Origin: an uncultured Bacilli bacterium
GTDB taxonomy: Bacteria > Bacillota_I > Bacilli_A > RF39 > UBA660
Assembly (NCBI GenBank): GCA_947625425.1
Contig: CANQOH010000002.1
Coordinates: 34,875-98,874, forward strand
Direction of reading: 5' to 3'
Length of the DNA stretch: 64,000 nucleotides
Shown here: positions 16,971 to 25,704 of the stretch, one piece after another
How positions within the stretch are numbered: the first letter of the stretch is position 1
Layout of the letters: every line of letters begins with the position of its first letter
Made by a program: the position numbers and the translations under genes
The notes under the pieces: generated by a model
Seen by the model: the letters and a program-made list of their open reading frames with translations, nothing else
Databases searched by the model: none
Told to the model about the DNA's origin: nothing

Positions 16971-17052
16971 GTGCTTCAAGGAAGAAAATCCGCTGAATAC
17001 TTAGATTTATGATTTTCCGGTAAGTAAATATAGTATGAAAGGATGTTTGAAA
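16971..17052 (+). promoter_or_regulatory. rplS leader, candidate L19-type autoregulatory RNA with pseudoknot
   Basis: About 80 untranslated bases separate the promoter from the rplS ATG. GAAAATC (16984-16990) pairs with GATTTTC (17011-17017), and TACTTA in its loop (16998-17003) can pair with TAAGTA outside (17021-17026), an H-type pseudoknot. Leaders upstream of rplS are known in low-G+C Gram-positives as the L19 leader family. I cannot align it, so membership is inference. Confidence 0.5.
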
Positions 17053-17394
17053 ATGGCTAATTTAGTAGACAAAATTAATGAGAAGCATGTAAGAAAAGAC
17101 ATTCCTGAATTCCGTGTCGGCGATACTGTTAGAGTAGACGTATGGGTAAAAGAAGGTAAGAAAGAAAGAATCCAAGCTTTTGAAGGACTTGTAGTTGCTA
17201 AAAAAGGTGGCAGTGTTTCTGAAACTTTCTCAGTACGTAAAAAATCTTACGGTATTGGTGTAACAAGAGTTTTCCCAGTTAACTCACCAACTATTGATAA
17301 AATAGTAGTAGTTAAGAAGGGTGTAGTAAGAAGAGCAAAACTAAACTTCTTAAAAGGAATGAAGAAGGAATACAAGGTAAAAGAAAGAAATTAA
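17053..17394 (+). CDS. rplS: 50S ribosomal protein L19
   Basis: L19 sits at the 30S-50S interface. The 113-residue protein has 'DKINEKHVRKDIPEFRVGDT', the family N-terminus, then VRVDVWVKEGKKERIQAFEG, GVTRVFPVNSPTIDKI and a basic tail with VRRAKLNFLKG. ATG 17053 is preferred to the in-frame ATG 17035, since AAAGGA is at 17038-17043 and homologues begin at this point. It is monocistronic with its own leader and a terminator overlapping the stop (17381-17406). Confidence 0.95.
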   Translation: MANLVDKINEKHVRKDIPEFRVGDTVRVDVWVKEGKKERIQAFEGLVVAKKGGSVSETFSVRKKSYGIGVTRVFPVNSPTIDKIVVVKKGVVRRAKLNFLKGMKKEYKVKERN

Positions 17395-17406
17395 TCTTTC
17401 TTTTTT
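17381..17406 (+). terminator. rplS terminator
   Basis: AAGAAAGA (17381-17388) pairs with TCTTTCTT (17395-17402) before a T-run. The rplS stop codon is in the loop. Confidence 0.6.
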
Positions 17407-17469
17407 CTTTGCAAAATTTCTTCTTTAATATATATAATAAAAGTGATAAAATTAAAAAAGGTGATATTT

Positions 17470-18078
17470 GTGCAAAAGAAAAAAGAAACAAATAAAAAAG
17501 TAACTAAAAAAGAAACAAATAAAAAAGAAATTGAAATAGATGAAGAAACTAAAGTAGAAGAAGCAGAAGAAACCAATTCTTCTAAAATAATTAAAGCTGT
17601 TAAAGATTTAATACCTTATGTAATTATTTTAATTATTGTCATTCTTATTAGAACATTCTTTATTACACCAATTATGGTAAGTGGTCCAAGTATGAATCCG
17701 ACTTTAGAAGATAGTGATGTTATGATTCTAAATAAAAGAGCATCAATTGATCGCTTTGATATCGTTGTTGTTGATGCTGGTACTGAACCAATTATTAAAA
17801 GAGTAATTGCTCTGCCTGGTGAAAAAATTAAATGTACCAATAATAAAGTATATGTTAATTATCACTTACAAGAAGAAGACTATAGTCAAGGAAATACTTG
17901 TGCTACTGAAAGTTCTGAATTCGAATATGAACTTAAAGATAATGAATACTTTGTAATGGGTGATAATCGTGGTAATTCTGCTGATAGTCGTATGATTGGA
18001 CCAGTTACAAAAGATCAAATCTTGGGAACAACTAATTTAATTCTTTTCCCATTTAATCGTTTTGGTCATGTTGAATAA
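17470..18078 (+). CDS. lepB: Signal peptidase I
   Basis: A membrane-bound serine protease that removes signal peptides after Sec export. The 202-residue protein has an unusually long charged cytoplasmic start (about 1-42, Lys/Thr/Glu-rich) and a single membrane helix (about 52-68). The catalytic Ser is S74 in SGPSMNPT and the general base K110 in IIKRVIALPGE. The box E motif GDNRGNSADSRMIG follows. The start is GTG at 17470, six bases after AGGTGA; the upstream GTG at 17443 has no ribosome binding site. A bidirectional terminator follows. Confidence 0.92.
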   Translation: MQKKKETNKKVTKKETNKKEIEIDEETKVEEAEETNSSKIIKAVKDLIPYVIILIIVILIRTFFITPIMVSGPSMNPTLEDSDVMILNKRASIDRFDIVVVDAGTEPIIKRVIALPGEKIKCTNNKVYVNYHLQEEDYSQGNTCATESSEFEYELKDNEYFVMGDNRGNSADSRMIGPVTKDQILGTTNLILFPFNRFGHVE

Positions 18079-18108
18079 AAAAAAGAAATCTTGCTTGATT
18101 TCTTTTTA
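18079..18108. terminator. Bidirectional terminator between lepB and the sortase-like gene
   Basis: AAGAAATC (18083-18090) pairs with GATTTCTT (18097-18104) with A-runs and T-runs on the two sides, between convergent genes. Confidence 0.65.
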
Positions 18109-19041
18109 ATTTACCTTACTTAATAATAATATTGTAACATGATAACCATCTGCTGAATTACAAGTATATAAAGCTACTGGATACTTCGTCTTACGAACGT
18201 CAGTTCCATCCTTTGTTAGTAACTCATATTTAGTATTATAACCAGTTGTTTTAACTTTAACTTGATACTTATTTAAAATAACATTACCATTATTATCTAT
18301 ATCTTTAATATATACATAATCACCAACATTTTGTCTTTTAATAATGTCAAAACCTTGATTAGCATGATCAGCAATAAAATCAATATTCGGATACTTAATT
18401 AGTGAACCACTATCTTCATCATCCACATATCTTTGTGCTTCTTCTGTAGTATAAGGTCGGTATAAAGCAATAGAGTAAAGTGAATCAAAATACAAACGTC
18501 CTGAATCACCAATCTTTTTATTATCTTTTAAAATACGTTCTTCAATTGATAATTTCTTTTCTTCTACTTTAACTTTATTTTCTTTAGGTGTAACTGTTAC
18601 TTTAGGCGTTTCTACTTTTACAATTGTTAAACTAGTTTCTTTTTCAATTCTATTGATGTCATCATAAAAAGCAATTGTAATTTTATAAGTACCAGGTAAT
18701 TTATAATTATCCATTTCTGGTAAAGTATAATTATACTTTAAATCTTGTGGTAAATTACTATAATCTATAATAAAATCATTTATTTTATATCCTTCATTTT
18801 CTTTAATGGTTAATTCTTGAAGGTTAATTGGTATTTGATAAAAATTAGTTTTTTCTGTTGTTTCATCAAAAACATTAGGCATTGTCGAAATAGCATTATT
18901 ATTAGTTTTACTTTCATTAACTACATAACTATTTCCTTCACGTCCTGTATAAGTTATAAAGAATAAAGCTATAATTAAAATAGCACAATCAATAATAAGT
19001 AAACATTTTTTAAAAGCAGATTTAAAATTTTCATTATTCAT
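18106..19041 (-). CDS. Membrane-anchored sortase-like protein with degenerate active site
   Basis: A 311-residue protein with an N-terminal membrane helix (about 14-30), an Ig-like segment (about 95-130, LPGTYKITIAFYDD), a Lys/Glu linker and a C-terminal sortase-like domain. The domain has the catalytic His in ADHANQGF (H226), the barrel strand VGDYVYIKDI and the Cys in ALYTCNSADGYH (C294). The Arg expected some residues after the Cys is replaced by His (H301). Related 'ADHNxQGF...YTCN' proteins occur in Clostridia and Bacilli. It may be a divergent transpeptidase or a non-catalytic relative. It stands alone with a strong promoter. Confidence 0.65.
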   Translation of the reverse strand: MNNENFKSAFKKCLLIIDCAILIIALFFITYTGREGNSYVVNESKTNNNAISTMPNVFDETTEKTNFYQIPINLQELTIKENEGYKINDFIIDYSNLPQDLKYNYTLPEMDNYKLPGTYKITIAFYDDINRIEKETSLTIVKVETPKVTVTPKENKVKVEEKKLSIEERILKDNKKIGDSGRLYFDSLYSIALYRPYTTEEAQRYVDDEDSGSLIKYPNIDFIADHANQGFDIIKRQNVGDYVYIKDIDNNGNVILNKYQVKVKTTGYNTKYELLTKDGTDVRKTKYPVALYTCNSADGYHVTILLLSKVN

Positions 19042-19067
19042 AAAAGCTACCCCCTTAAGTTTTTATG

Positions 19068-19147
19068 AAACATCAGTCTTATATGTTTTTATTCCTTAAT
19101 AATTAACTGATGTTTGTTATCATATATTAAATGGTTAATTTTGTCAA
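19068..19147 (-). promoter_or_regulatory. Strong promoter and 5'-terminal stem-loop of the sortase-like gene
   Basis: On the minus strand TTGACA (19147-19142), a 17-base spacer and TATGAT (19124-19119) form a near-consensus promoter, with a start expected near 19112. The transcript would begin with a 10-bp inverted repeat (19115-19106 with 19077-19068, 28-base loop) placed before AGGGGGT and the ATG. Confidence 0.6.
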
Positions 19148-19162
19148 TTATTATTCATATTT

Positions 19163-19267
19163 TATGATATAATTATTACCATAATAATTGATTTTAGTTT
19201 AAATTTAATGAAATAATTGTGAAAATGAAGATCGTTATAACGATAAAAAATAAATTTATGATATAAT
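19163..19267 (+). promoter_or_regulatory. Two tandem extended -10 promoters for rbgA with a palindrome between them
   Basis: Two identical TATGATATAAT elements lie at 19163-19173 and 19257-19267, the second about 37 bases before ATG 19304. Between them, ATCGTTATAACGAT (19231-19244) is a perfect 14-bp palindrome that could be an operator. Nothing else is seen in this 260-base gap apart from the divergent promoter. Confidence 0.5.
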
Positions 19268-19303
19268 TATTAATAGTGAAAAAAAACGAAGTAGGTGATA
19301 TCG

Positions 19304-20164
19304 ATGAGTAATAATGGCAATATTAATCATTACCCAGGACATATGGCTAAGACTAAAAGATTAATTAAAGAAAAATATGATTTAATTGATATAGTATATG
19401 AAGTAATCGATGCCAGATGTCCTTTATCATCTAAAATAAAAGATCTAGATGAATTACTAAAAGATAAACCTCGTATTCTTATTATGAGTAAAAAAGATTT
19501 ATGTGATCTTAATGTTACTAATAAATGGGTTAAGTATTATGAAAATCAAGGGTCTTATGTTTTTTTAACTAATTTAAATGAAAATAATTCAGTCCAAAAA
19601 ATTATTGATTTAACTAATAAAATAACTTCCAATCTTCAAGCTAAAAGAGAAGATAAAGGCTTAAATAAAAAAGAAATCCGTGCTTTAGTTGTTGGTATTC
19701 CTAATGTTGGTAAATCAACTTTAATAAATCGTATGGTTGGTAAAAAAGTAGCTACCACTGGTAATATTCCCGGTGTTACTAAAAACTTAGCTTGGTTAAA
19801 AACTAATAGTAATATCTTATTACTTGATAGTCCAGGTATTTTATGGCCTAAATTAGATAATGAAGAAATTGCATTAAATCTAGCTAGTATTGCTGCTATA
19901 CCTCGTGATGTTTTACCTGTTGATAAAGTAGCTATACATATCTTAAATAAACTAGACAAATATTATAATACTATCTTAAAAGATAGATATAATTTAGATA
20001 ATGTCGATAATGACGATTTAGTAAGTGTTTATGAACATCTAGGTAAAAAAATAGGAGCAATTATTTCAGGTGGCGAAGTCGATTATGACCGTGTCAGTAA
20101 AGCTATTTTAGATGATGTAAAAAATGAACGTATAAAAGGCATAACATTTGATAGGATTGATTAA
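19304..20164 (+). CDS. rbgA: Ribosome biogenesis GTPase RbgA (YlqF)
   Basis: RbgA is a circularly permuted GTPase needed for late 50S assembly. The 286-residue protein starts with INHYPGHMAKTKRLIKE and has G4 (MSKKDL) ahead of G1 (GIPNVGKST, about 128-136), then G2/G3 (TGNIPGVTK and LLDSPGILWP). The C-terminal ANTAR-like RNA-binding region is present. ATG 19304 follows AGGTGA; GTG 19295 is rejected. It is three bases from the mTERF-like gene and upstream of rnhB, the usual rbgA-rnhB neighbourhood. Confidence 0.93.
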   Translation: MSNNGNINHYPGHMAKTKRLIKEKYDLIDIVYEVIDARCPLSSKIKDLDELLKDKPRILIMSKKDLCDLNVTNKWVKYYENQGSYVFLTNLNENNSVQKIIDLTNKITSNLQAKREDKGLNKKEIRALVVGIPNVGKSTLINRMVGKKVATTGNIPGVTKNLAWLKTNSNILLLDSPGILWPKLDNEEIALNLASIAAIPRDVLPVDKVAIHILNKLDKYYNTILKDRYNLDNVDNDDLVSVYEHLGKKIGAIISGGEVDYDRVSKAILDDVKNERIKGITFDRID

Positions 20165-20166
20165 TA

Positions 20167-20808
20167 ATGAACGAAGACTTTAAAGAAATATTTTATTCTA
20201 AATTAGATATTCAAAGTATGGATTTAAATACTCAAAGAAACTTTTTAGAATCAATTTCTAAATATTTAGATCACGGCCGTAAAGATGAAATTAATGGTCG
20301 TACTGTAAACTTTGTTTTAAAACAACTAAATCAATTAATTTCATTTTTAGAGTGTGTTGGGTATACTAAAGAAGAGATGGTTAGAATAATAACTAATTTT
20401 CCTTCTATTTTAAATACGATAGATGATTTATATAACAAATATTTATTCTTGGGTCTTTTAGAAGATCCATCTAAGAATGATTTACGTAAAGATAAATTAC
20501 TAAATAAAACTAAAGATTTTATGGCTGGTTTTAACAAAATGTATGCTCGCTATAAATTAATATGTGAAACTGGCTATGATAGGCTAAGTTGGAATACTTT
20601 AGTTCATGCTTCGGATCGTGAATTCTGTAGTATCTTTGTTAGAAGTACATACCGTAAATCATATCAATTATTTACTGATCCAGTTCAAGTAATGAGATGG
20701 TTAAAACAAATAAATCCCGATGAATTTGATATTGAAGAAGTTAAAACATTAGCTGCTAATAAGGAGTTAGTCGAAAAATATGAAAAAAGAATTAAAGGAA
20801 TCAGTTGA
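20167..20808 (+). CDS. Unknown protein with an mTERF-like repeat
   Basis: A 213-residue soluble helical protein. The segment LECVGYTKEEMVRIITNFPS (about 58-77) continuing into a helix that ends KYLFLGLLE resembles an mTERF repeat (hydrophobic-G-x-s-x-E-e-i-x-x-I-l-x-x-f/P). mTERF repeats are helical nucleic-acid-binding units otherwise typical of mitochondria and plastids. The rest is unassigned. It starts two bases after the rbgA stop and overlaps rnhB by 29 bases, so it is an operon member between two RNA-related genes. Confidence 0.55.
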   Translation: MNEDFKEIFYSKLDIQSMDLNTQRNFLESISKYLDHGRKDEINGRTVNFVLKQLNQLISFLECVGYTKEEMVRIITNFPSILNTIDDLYNKYLFLGLLEDPSKNDLRKDKLLNKTKDFMAGFNKMYARYKLICETGYDRLSWNTLVHASDREFCSIFVRSTYRKSYQLFTDPVQVMRWLKQINPDEFDIEEVKTLAANKELVEKYEKRIKGIS

Positions 20809-21433
20809 TTTATTAAAATATGAAAAAGAATTATACGATCAAGGTATCACTTTAATTGCCGGTGTTGATGAAGCTGGTCGTGGTCCTTTAGTTGGTCCAG
20901 TTGTAGCTGGAGCGGTTATTTTACCAAAAAACTATCAACTAGAAGGTTTAAACGATAGTAAACAATTAACCCCTAAAAAAAGAGATAAATATTATGATAT
21001 TATTATGAAGGAAGCAATTGCTGTTGGTATTGGTGTTGTCGATGCTAAAACAATCGATGAAATAAATATTTTAGAAGCTAGTCGTCTAGCGATGAAAGTA
21101 GCTATTGAAAACTTAAAAGTAAAACCCGAATATGTTTTAAGTGATGCTATGAAACTTAATAATATAGATATACCTTATAAAGATATTATTCATGGTGATG
21201 CTTTATCATTATCCATCGCTGCCGGTAGTGTTATTGCTAAAGTAACCAGAGATCGCATGATGGATGATCTAGATAAAAAATATCCCGAATATGGCTTTGC
21301 CAAACATAAAGGATATCCAACAAAATTACATTTAGAAAATATCAAAAAATATGGTTTACTTGAAAATTATAGGTTTACATATAAGCCAGTTAGTGATTTA
21401 ATTAAAGAGGCAAAAGGAGTTGTAAGAAAATGA
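20780..21433 (+). CDS. rnhB: Ribonuclease HII
   Basis: RNase HII removes ribonucleotides and RNA primers from DNA. The 217-residue protein has an N-terminal helix (LLKYEKELYDQG) and the catalytic block IAGVDEAGRGPLVGPVVAGA (about 26-45; the D and E of VDEAGRG). Then come LNDSKQLTPKKR, the third acidic residue in VLSDAMKL and the fourth in KVTRDRMMDDLD. It ends with HKGYPTKLHLENIKKYG. The start overlaps the previous gene, and AAGGAG lies 13 bases upstream. Confidence 0.93.
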   Translation: MKKELKESVDLLKYEKELYDQGITLIAGVDEAGRGPLVGPVVAGAVILPKNYQLEGLNDSKQLTPKKRDKYYDIIMKEAIAVGIGVVDAKTIDEINILEASRLAMKVAIENLKVKPEYVLSDAMKLNNIDIPYKDIIHGDALSLSIAAGSVIAKVTRDRMMDDLDKKYPEYGFAKHKGYPTKLHLENIKKYGLLENYRFTYKPVSDLIKEAKGVVRK

Positions 21434-23547
21434 AAATATTTTTTAATAATGTCTTTAAAAATTATTTTTTATTAATGCTTACTTTATTAGTAGAGGAAGT
21501 CATTTTTAGACTTGTTATTAATTTACCAATTCTTGATTGGACTTTATTAAGAACATTTATTGGTATTAATATTATTTCCTTAATTTGTGCTGCCATTTTT
21601 TCATTCTTTGGTCGCCTTATTAGTAATATATTAAATGTTGTTGTTGCTTTATTATTATCTATATATTCTGTTGCTCAAGCTGGATTTAAAAACTTTGTTG
21701 GCGTTTTTATTTCTTTTGGCACGAGTTCTCAAATAGGAGCTGTTAAAGAATATATTGGTGATTATTTAAATAGTTTTCACTGGAATTATTGGTTAATTTT
21801 AATTCCTGTTGTTATCTTAATCTTATTTTATGTCTTCTTCGATCATCGTCTTAAAGTTTTAGAAAGAAATGATACAATAGATTTCTCAGATAAATTTGAT
21901 TCTGAAGAAAGGAAAGAATTAAATGATAAAATCTTAGCTAAAAAACGTAAAAAAAGAACAATAAATAGTAAAGTTAATGCTATGGTAATTGCTATAGTTT
22001 TAGGTGTTTTATACTATTTTTCTTTAACTGTATCATTTATGCAAAACCCATTACAAATTGAACCAACAAGACAATTATTTGCTCATCCTGATATTCCTGA
22101 TATTGCTATGAGTCAATTTGGTCCTAGTATGTATTTATTTGTTGATGTTAAATCTATTTTATTACCAAGTCAACAATTAGAAGAAAGTACTTATGATAAG
22201 GGTTATGTTAAACAAGAACAAGTTATTAGTGACTATACAAGAAGAATCGATGATACTTTATGGGAACAAGTTGCTAAAAACGAAAAAAATACTAATTATA
22301 AAAGATTAAATAACTATTTTTTAAGTCAAGAAATAACTGATAAAAATGATTATACTGGTATTTTTAAAGATAAAAATTTAATTGTTATTATGATGGAATC
22401 AACTAATACGATCATTTTAGATGAAAGATATTTCCCTAATATGCATAAACTATATACCGAAGGTTGGGCATGGACTAATAACTATAGTCCTCGTAACTCT
22501 TGTTCAACTGGTAATAATGAAATGAGTGGTATGGTATCTTTATATACGATTAATAACAGTTGTACAGCTAATAACTATCGTAATAATACTTATCCAGAAG
22601 CTATCTTTAATTTATTCAATAATTCAGGTTATACAACATCTAGTTATCATAACTATACTGAACAATATTATTATCGTTCAACTATTCATAAAAACATGGG
22701 TAGTGGACATTACTATGGTGTTCAAGAACTAGGTATTCCATATTCTAATCAATATAAAGAATGGCCAAGTGATGTTGAATTAGTTGAAAAAGTGTTAGAA
22801 AAAACCGAAGATCAAGATAAATTTATGGTCTGGATGACATCTGTAACTGCTCATCAACCATATACTGTAAGTAGTGAATATGGAGATAAACATCTTGACT
22901 TATTTAAAGATACTAACTATGATATAACACTTAAGAGGTATTTATCTAAATTAAAAGAATTTGATAATGCAATAGGTGCTTTATTAGATGGCTTAGAAGA
23001 ACAAGGCAAACTAAATGATACAGTTATTGTTATGTATGGTGATCATTATCCATATGGCCTTAAAAATTCTGTCTTAAATACATATTTTGATTATGATGTT
23101 AATAAACAATATGAAGTCGATAGAATTCCATTCATCATTTATAATCCTGAGATTCAAGCTCAACAATTTGATGAGTATACAAGCTATGTTAATCTTACAC
23201 CAACTGTTGCCAACTTATTTGATTTAGATTATGATCCAAGATTATATGCTGGTTATGATTTACTATCTAAAACTTACCCAAATCGTGTAATCTTTGCTAA
23301 TGGTTCATGGAAAGATAAAAAAGCTTTCTATAATGCTGAAACAGGTAAGATAAGTTATGTTAGAAAAGATGATACTTATACTGTTGAAGAAATAAAAGAG
23401 ATTAATAAAACTATAAATGATAAGATATCAATGTCTAATTTAGCTATCAAAAAGAATTATTTCTCTTACTTAGAAAAAGCTAAAGAAAAATATAAAGCCC
23501 AAGCAGTAGAAAATGAAGAGAATGTTAGTGATAATAAAACTGAATAA
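21430..23547 (+). CDS. LTA synthase family (sulfatase-fold) membrane enzyme
   Basis: Family members add glycerol-phosphate from phosphatidylglycerol to lipoteichoic acid or related polymers. The 705-residue protein has five membrane helices in the first 230 residues, then an extracellular alkaline-phosphatase-fold domain. The domain has VIMMESTNT (metal Glu), the nucleophile Thr T360 in SCSTGNNEM, MVWMTSVTAHQPY and VMYGDHYP (metal His/Asp). The C-terminal helix is charged (about 665-705). It starts within the rnhB stop (ATGA). Whether it makes true LTA cannot be decided from sequence. Confidence 0.85.
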   Translation: MKIFFNNVFKNYFLLMLTLLVEEVIFRLVINLPILDWTLLRTFIGINIISLICAAIFSFFGRLISNILNVVVALLLSIYSVAQAGFKNFVGVFISFGTSSQIGAVKEYIGDYLNSFHWNYWLILIPVVILILFYVFFDHRLKVLERNDTIDFSDKFDSEERKELNDKILAKKRKKRTINSKVNAMVIAIVLGVLYYFSLTVSFMQNPLQIEPTRQLFAHPDIPDIAMSQFGPSMYLFVDVKSILLPSQQLEESTYDKGYVKQEQVISDYTRRIDDTLWEQVAKNEKNTNYKRLNNYFLSQEITDKNDYTGIFKDKNLIVIMMESTNTIILDERYFPNMHKLYTEGWAWTNNYSPRNSCSTGNNEMSGMVSLYTINNSCTANNYRNNTYPEAIFNLFNNSGYTTSSYHNYTEQYYYRSTIHKNMGSGHYYGVQELGIPYSNQYKEWPSDVELVEKVLEKTEDQDKFMVWMTSVTAHQPYTVSSEYGDKHLDLFKDTNYDITLKRYLSKLKEFDNAIGALLDGLEEQGKLNDTVIVMYGDHYPYGLKNSVLNTYFDYDVNKQYEVDRIPFIIYNPEIQAQQFDEYTSYVNLTPTVANLFDLDYDPRLYAGYDLLSKTYPNRVIFANGSWKDKKAFYNAETGKISYVRKDDTYTVEEIKEINKTINDKISMSNLAIKKNYFSYLEKAKEKYKAQAVENEENVSDNKTE

Positions 23548-23581
23548 TTTATTTAATCAAACATAAGAAAGGAAACATAAG

Positions 23582-25603
23582 ATGAAAAAATTAGTTATAG
23601 TGGAATCTCCAAGTAAAAGTAAAACTATCGAAAAATATTTAGGAACTGATTATAAAGTAGTTGCTAGTATGGGACATATCAGAGATTTAGCTACGACTGG
23701 TAAATTCGGCTTAGGTGTTGACGTCGATAATGACTTTAAACCTTCTTATATACCAATGAAAGGTAAAAATAAAGTTATTAGTGAATTAAAAAAATTAAGT
23801 AAAGAGTCAGAACATATATATTTAGCAACCGACCCAGATCGTGAAGGAGAAGCTATTAGTTGGCATTTAAAAGAAGCTTTAGGCCTTAAAAAAGGTTATG
23901 AAAGAGTTACTTTTAATGAAATAACTAAAGATGTCATAATTGATGCTTTTAATAATCCCCGTGATATTGATCTTGATTTAGTTAAAAGTCAAGAGACTAG
24001 AAGAATCTTAGATCGTATTATCGGTTTTAGATTATCTAAATTAATGCAATCTAAAACTGGTGGTAAAAGTGCTGGTCGTGTTCAAAGTGTCGCTTTAAAA
24101 CTAATTGTTGATCGCGAAAGAGAAATTGCGGCTTTCATACCTGAAGAATATTGGACAATTACAGCTTTATTCGACAAGATGGAAGCAGTTGCTGAAAAAT
24201 ATAAAGGTCATAAATTAGAAATAAAGAATGAAGCTGAAGCCGATCATATCATTAACTCTTTAGATGAATTATTTGAAATAACTAATATTGAAAGCAAAGA
24301 AAAAGCTAAAAAAGGTGTTATGCCTTTTAAAACTAGTACTTTACAACAAACAGCAGTTAATAAACTTAATTTCGCTAGTAGTAAAACAATGCGTATAGCT
24401 CAAAAACTATATGAAGGTATTGATATCGGTAGTGAGACTGTCGGTTTAATTACCTATATGCGTACCGATAGTGAAAGATTAAGTCCTGTATTTATCAATG
24501 AAACATTTAAATATATTAAAGATACCTATGGTGACAAATATTTAGGTCATGTTAAAGTACCTAAAAAGAATGAAAACATTCAAGATGCTCATGAAGGTAT
24601 CAGAGTTACTAGTGCTTATCGTACTCCAGCCAGTTTAAAGCAATATTTAACTAACGACGAATATAAACTATATAGTTTAATTTATGCTCGTAGTTTAGCT
24701 TGCTTAATGGCTGATGCTAAAGTTAAAGCTACTTCTGTAACCTTAATGAATAATGATTATGAATTTAAAGCTAATGGTAGTATATTAGTCTTTGACGGCT
24801 ATTTAAAAGTATATGGTGATTATGAATCATCTGAAGATGTCGTTTTACCAAATCTTGAGGGCATAAAAACTTTAGTAGCTGATGATGTTTTAAAAGAACA
24901 ACACTTTACTAAACCAGCTCCTCGTTATACTGAAAGCTCTTTAATTAAAGAATTAGAAAAACTAGGTATTGGTAGACCTTCTACTTATGCGACAATTATG
25001 GAAACAATTAAAGCTCGTGACTATGTAACTGTTGAAGATAAGAAATTTGTACCAACAGCAGTTGGTATTGAAACAACTGATAAATTACAAGAAGGTTTTA
25101 GCGATATTATTAACGTTGAATATACTGCTAATATGGAAACAGAACTTGATGAAATAGCTGAAGCTAAAATAAACAATGTTACCGTATTAAAAGATTTCTA
25201 TAATAAATTTGAACCTTTAGTCGAAGATGCCTTTAAACATATGGAGAAAAAAGAAGCTGAACAAACCGGTGAAACCTGTCCTGAATGTGGTAGTCCTCTA
25301 GTAATTAGAAATGGTCGTTATGGTGAATTTATTGCTTGTTCAAATTATCCAGAATGCAAATACATCAAAAAAGAAGAAGTTGAAGTCAAAGAAGTTTGTC
25401 CATGTCCAAATTGTGGTGGCAAAATAATCGAAAAGAAAAGTCATCGTGGCAAAGTCTTCTATGGCTGCAATAACTATCCAAAATGTAAAACTGCCTACTG
25501 GTATATCCCAATCAATAAAATGTGTCCAGAATGTAATAACATGTTACTAGATAAAGGCAAAAAAATAATCTGTAGTAATTGTGATTATGAAGAAGATAAG
25601 TAA
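23582..25603 (+). CDS. topA: DNA topoisomerase I
   Basis: A type IA topoisomerase that relaxes negative supercoils. The 673-residue protein has a Toprim domain (KLVIVESPSKSKTIEKYLG and ATDPDREGEA), the catalytic tyrosine Y292 in ITYMRTDSERLS, and PRYTESSLIKELEKLGIGRP. Three C-terminal C4 zinc ribbons follow (CPECGSPL..., CPCPNCGGK... and CPECNNM...). Length and zinc-finger number are normal for Firmicutes. AAAGGAAAC precedes the ATG. A terminator (25591-25618) overlaps the end. Confidence 0.95.
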   Translation: MKKLVIVESPSKSKTIEKYLGTDYKVVASMGHIRDLATTGKFGLGVDVDNDFKPSYIPMKGKNKVISELKKLSKESEHIYLATDPDREGEAISWHLKEALGLKKGYERVTFNEITKDVIIDAFNNPRDIDLDLVKSQETRRILDRIIGFRLSKLMQSKTGGKSAGRVQSVALKLIVDREREIAAFIPEEYWTITALFDKMEAVAEKYKGHKLEIKNEAEADHIINSLDELFEITNIESKEKAKKGVMPFKTSTLQQTAVNKLNFASSKTMRIAQKLYEGIDIGSETVGLITYMRTDSERLSPVFINETFKYIKDTYGDKYLGHVKVPKKNENIQDAHEGIRVTSAYRTPASLKQYLTNDEYKLYSLIYARSLACLMADAKVKATSVTLMNNDYEFKANGSILVFDGYLKVYGDYESSEDVVLPNLEGIKTLVADDVLKEQHFTKPAPRYTESSLIKELEKLGIGRPSTYATIMETIKARDYVTVEDKKFVPTAVGIETTDKLQEGFSDIINVEYTANMETELDEIAEAKINNVTVLKDFYNKFEPLVEDAFKHMEKKEAEQTGETCPECGSPLVIRNGRYGEFIACSNYPECKYIKKEEVEVKEVCPCPNCGGKIIEKKSHRGKVFYGCNNYPKCKTAYWYIPINKMCPECNNMLLDKGKKIICSNCDYEEDK

Positions 25604-25618
25604 TTATCTTCTTTTTTT
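25591..25618 (+). terminator. topA terminator
   Basis: AGAAGATAA (25591-25599) pairs with TTATCTTCT (25604-25612) followed by seven Ts. Confidence 0.65.
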
Positions 25619-25704
25619 GTCTAGTAAGTGTTAGGTAAAATTCTTATTTATTGAAAAATAATTTCTAGTATTTTATACTTAAATTAATAATAGGGTGAAA
25701 TAGT

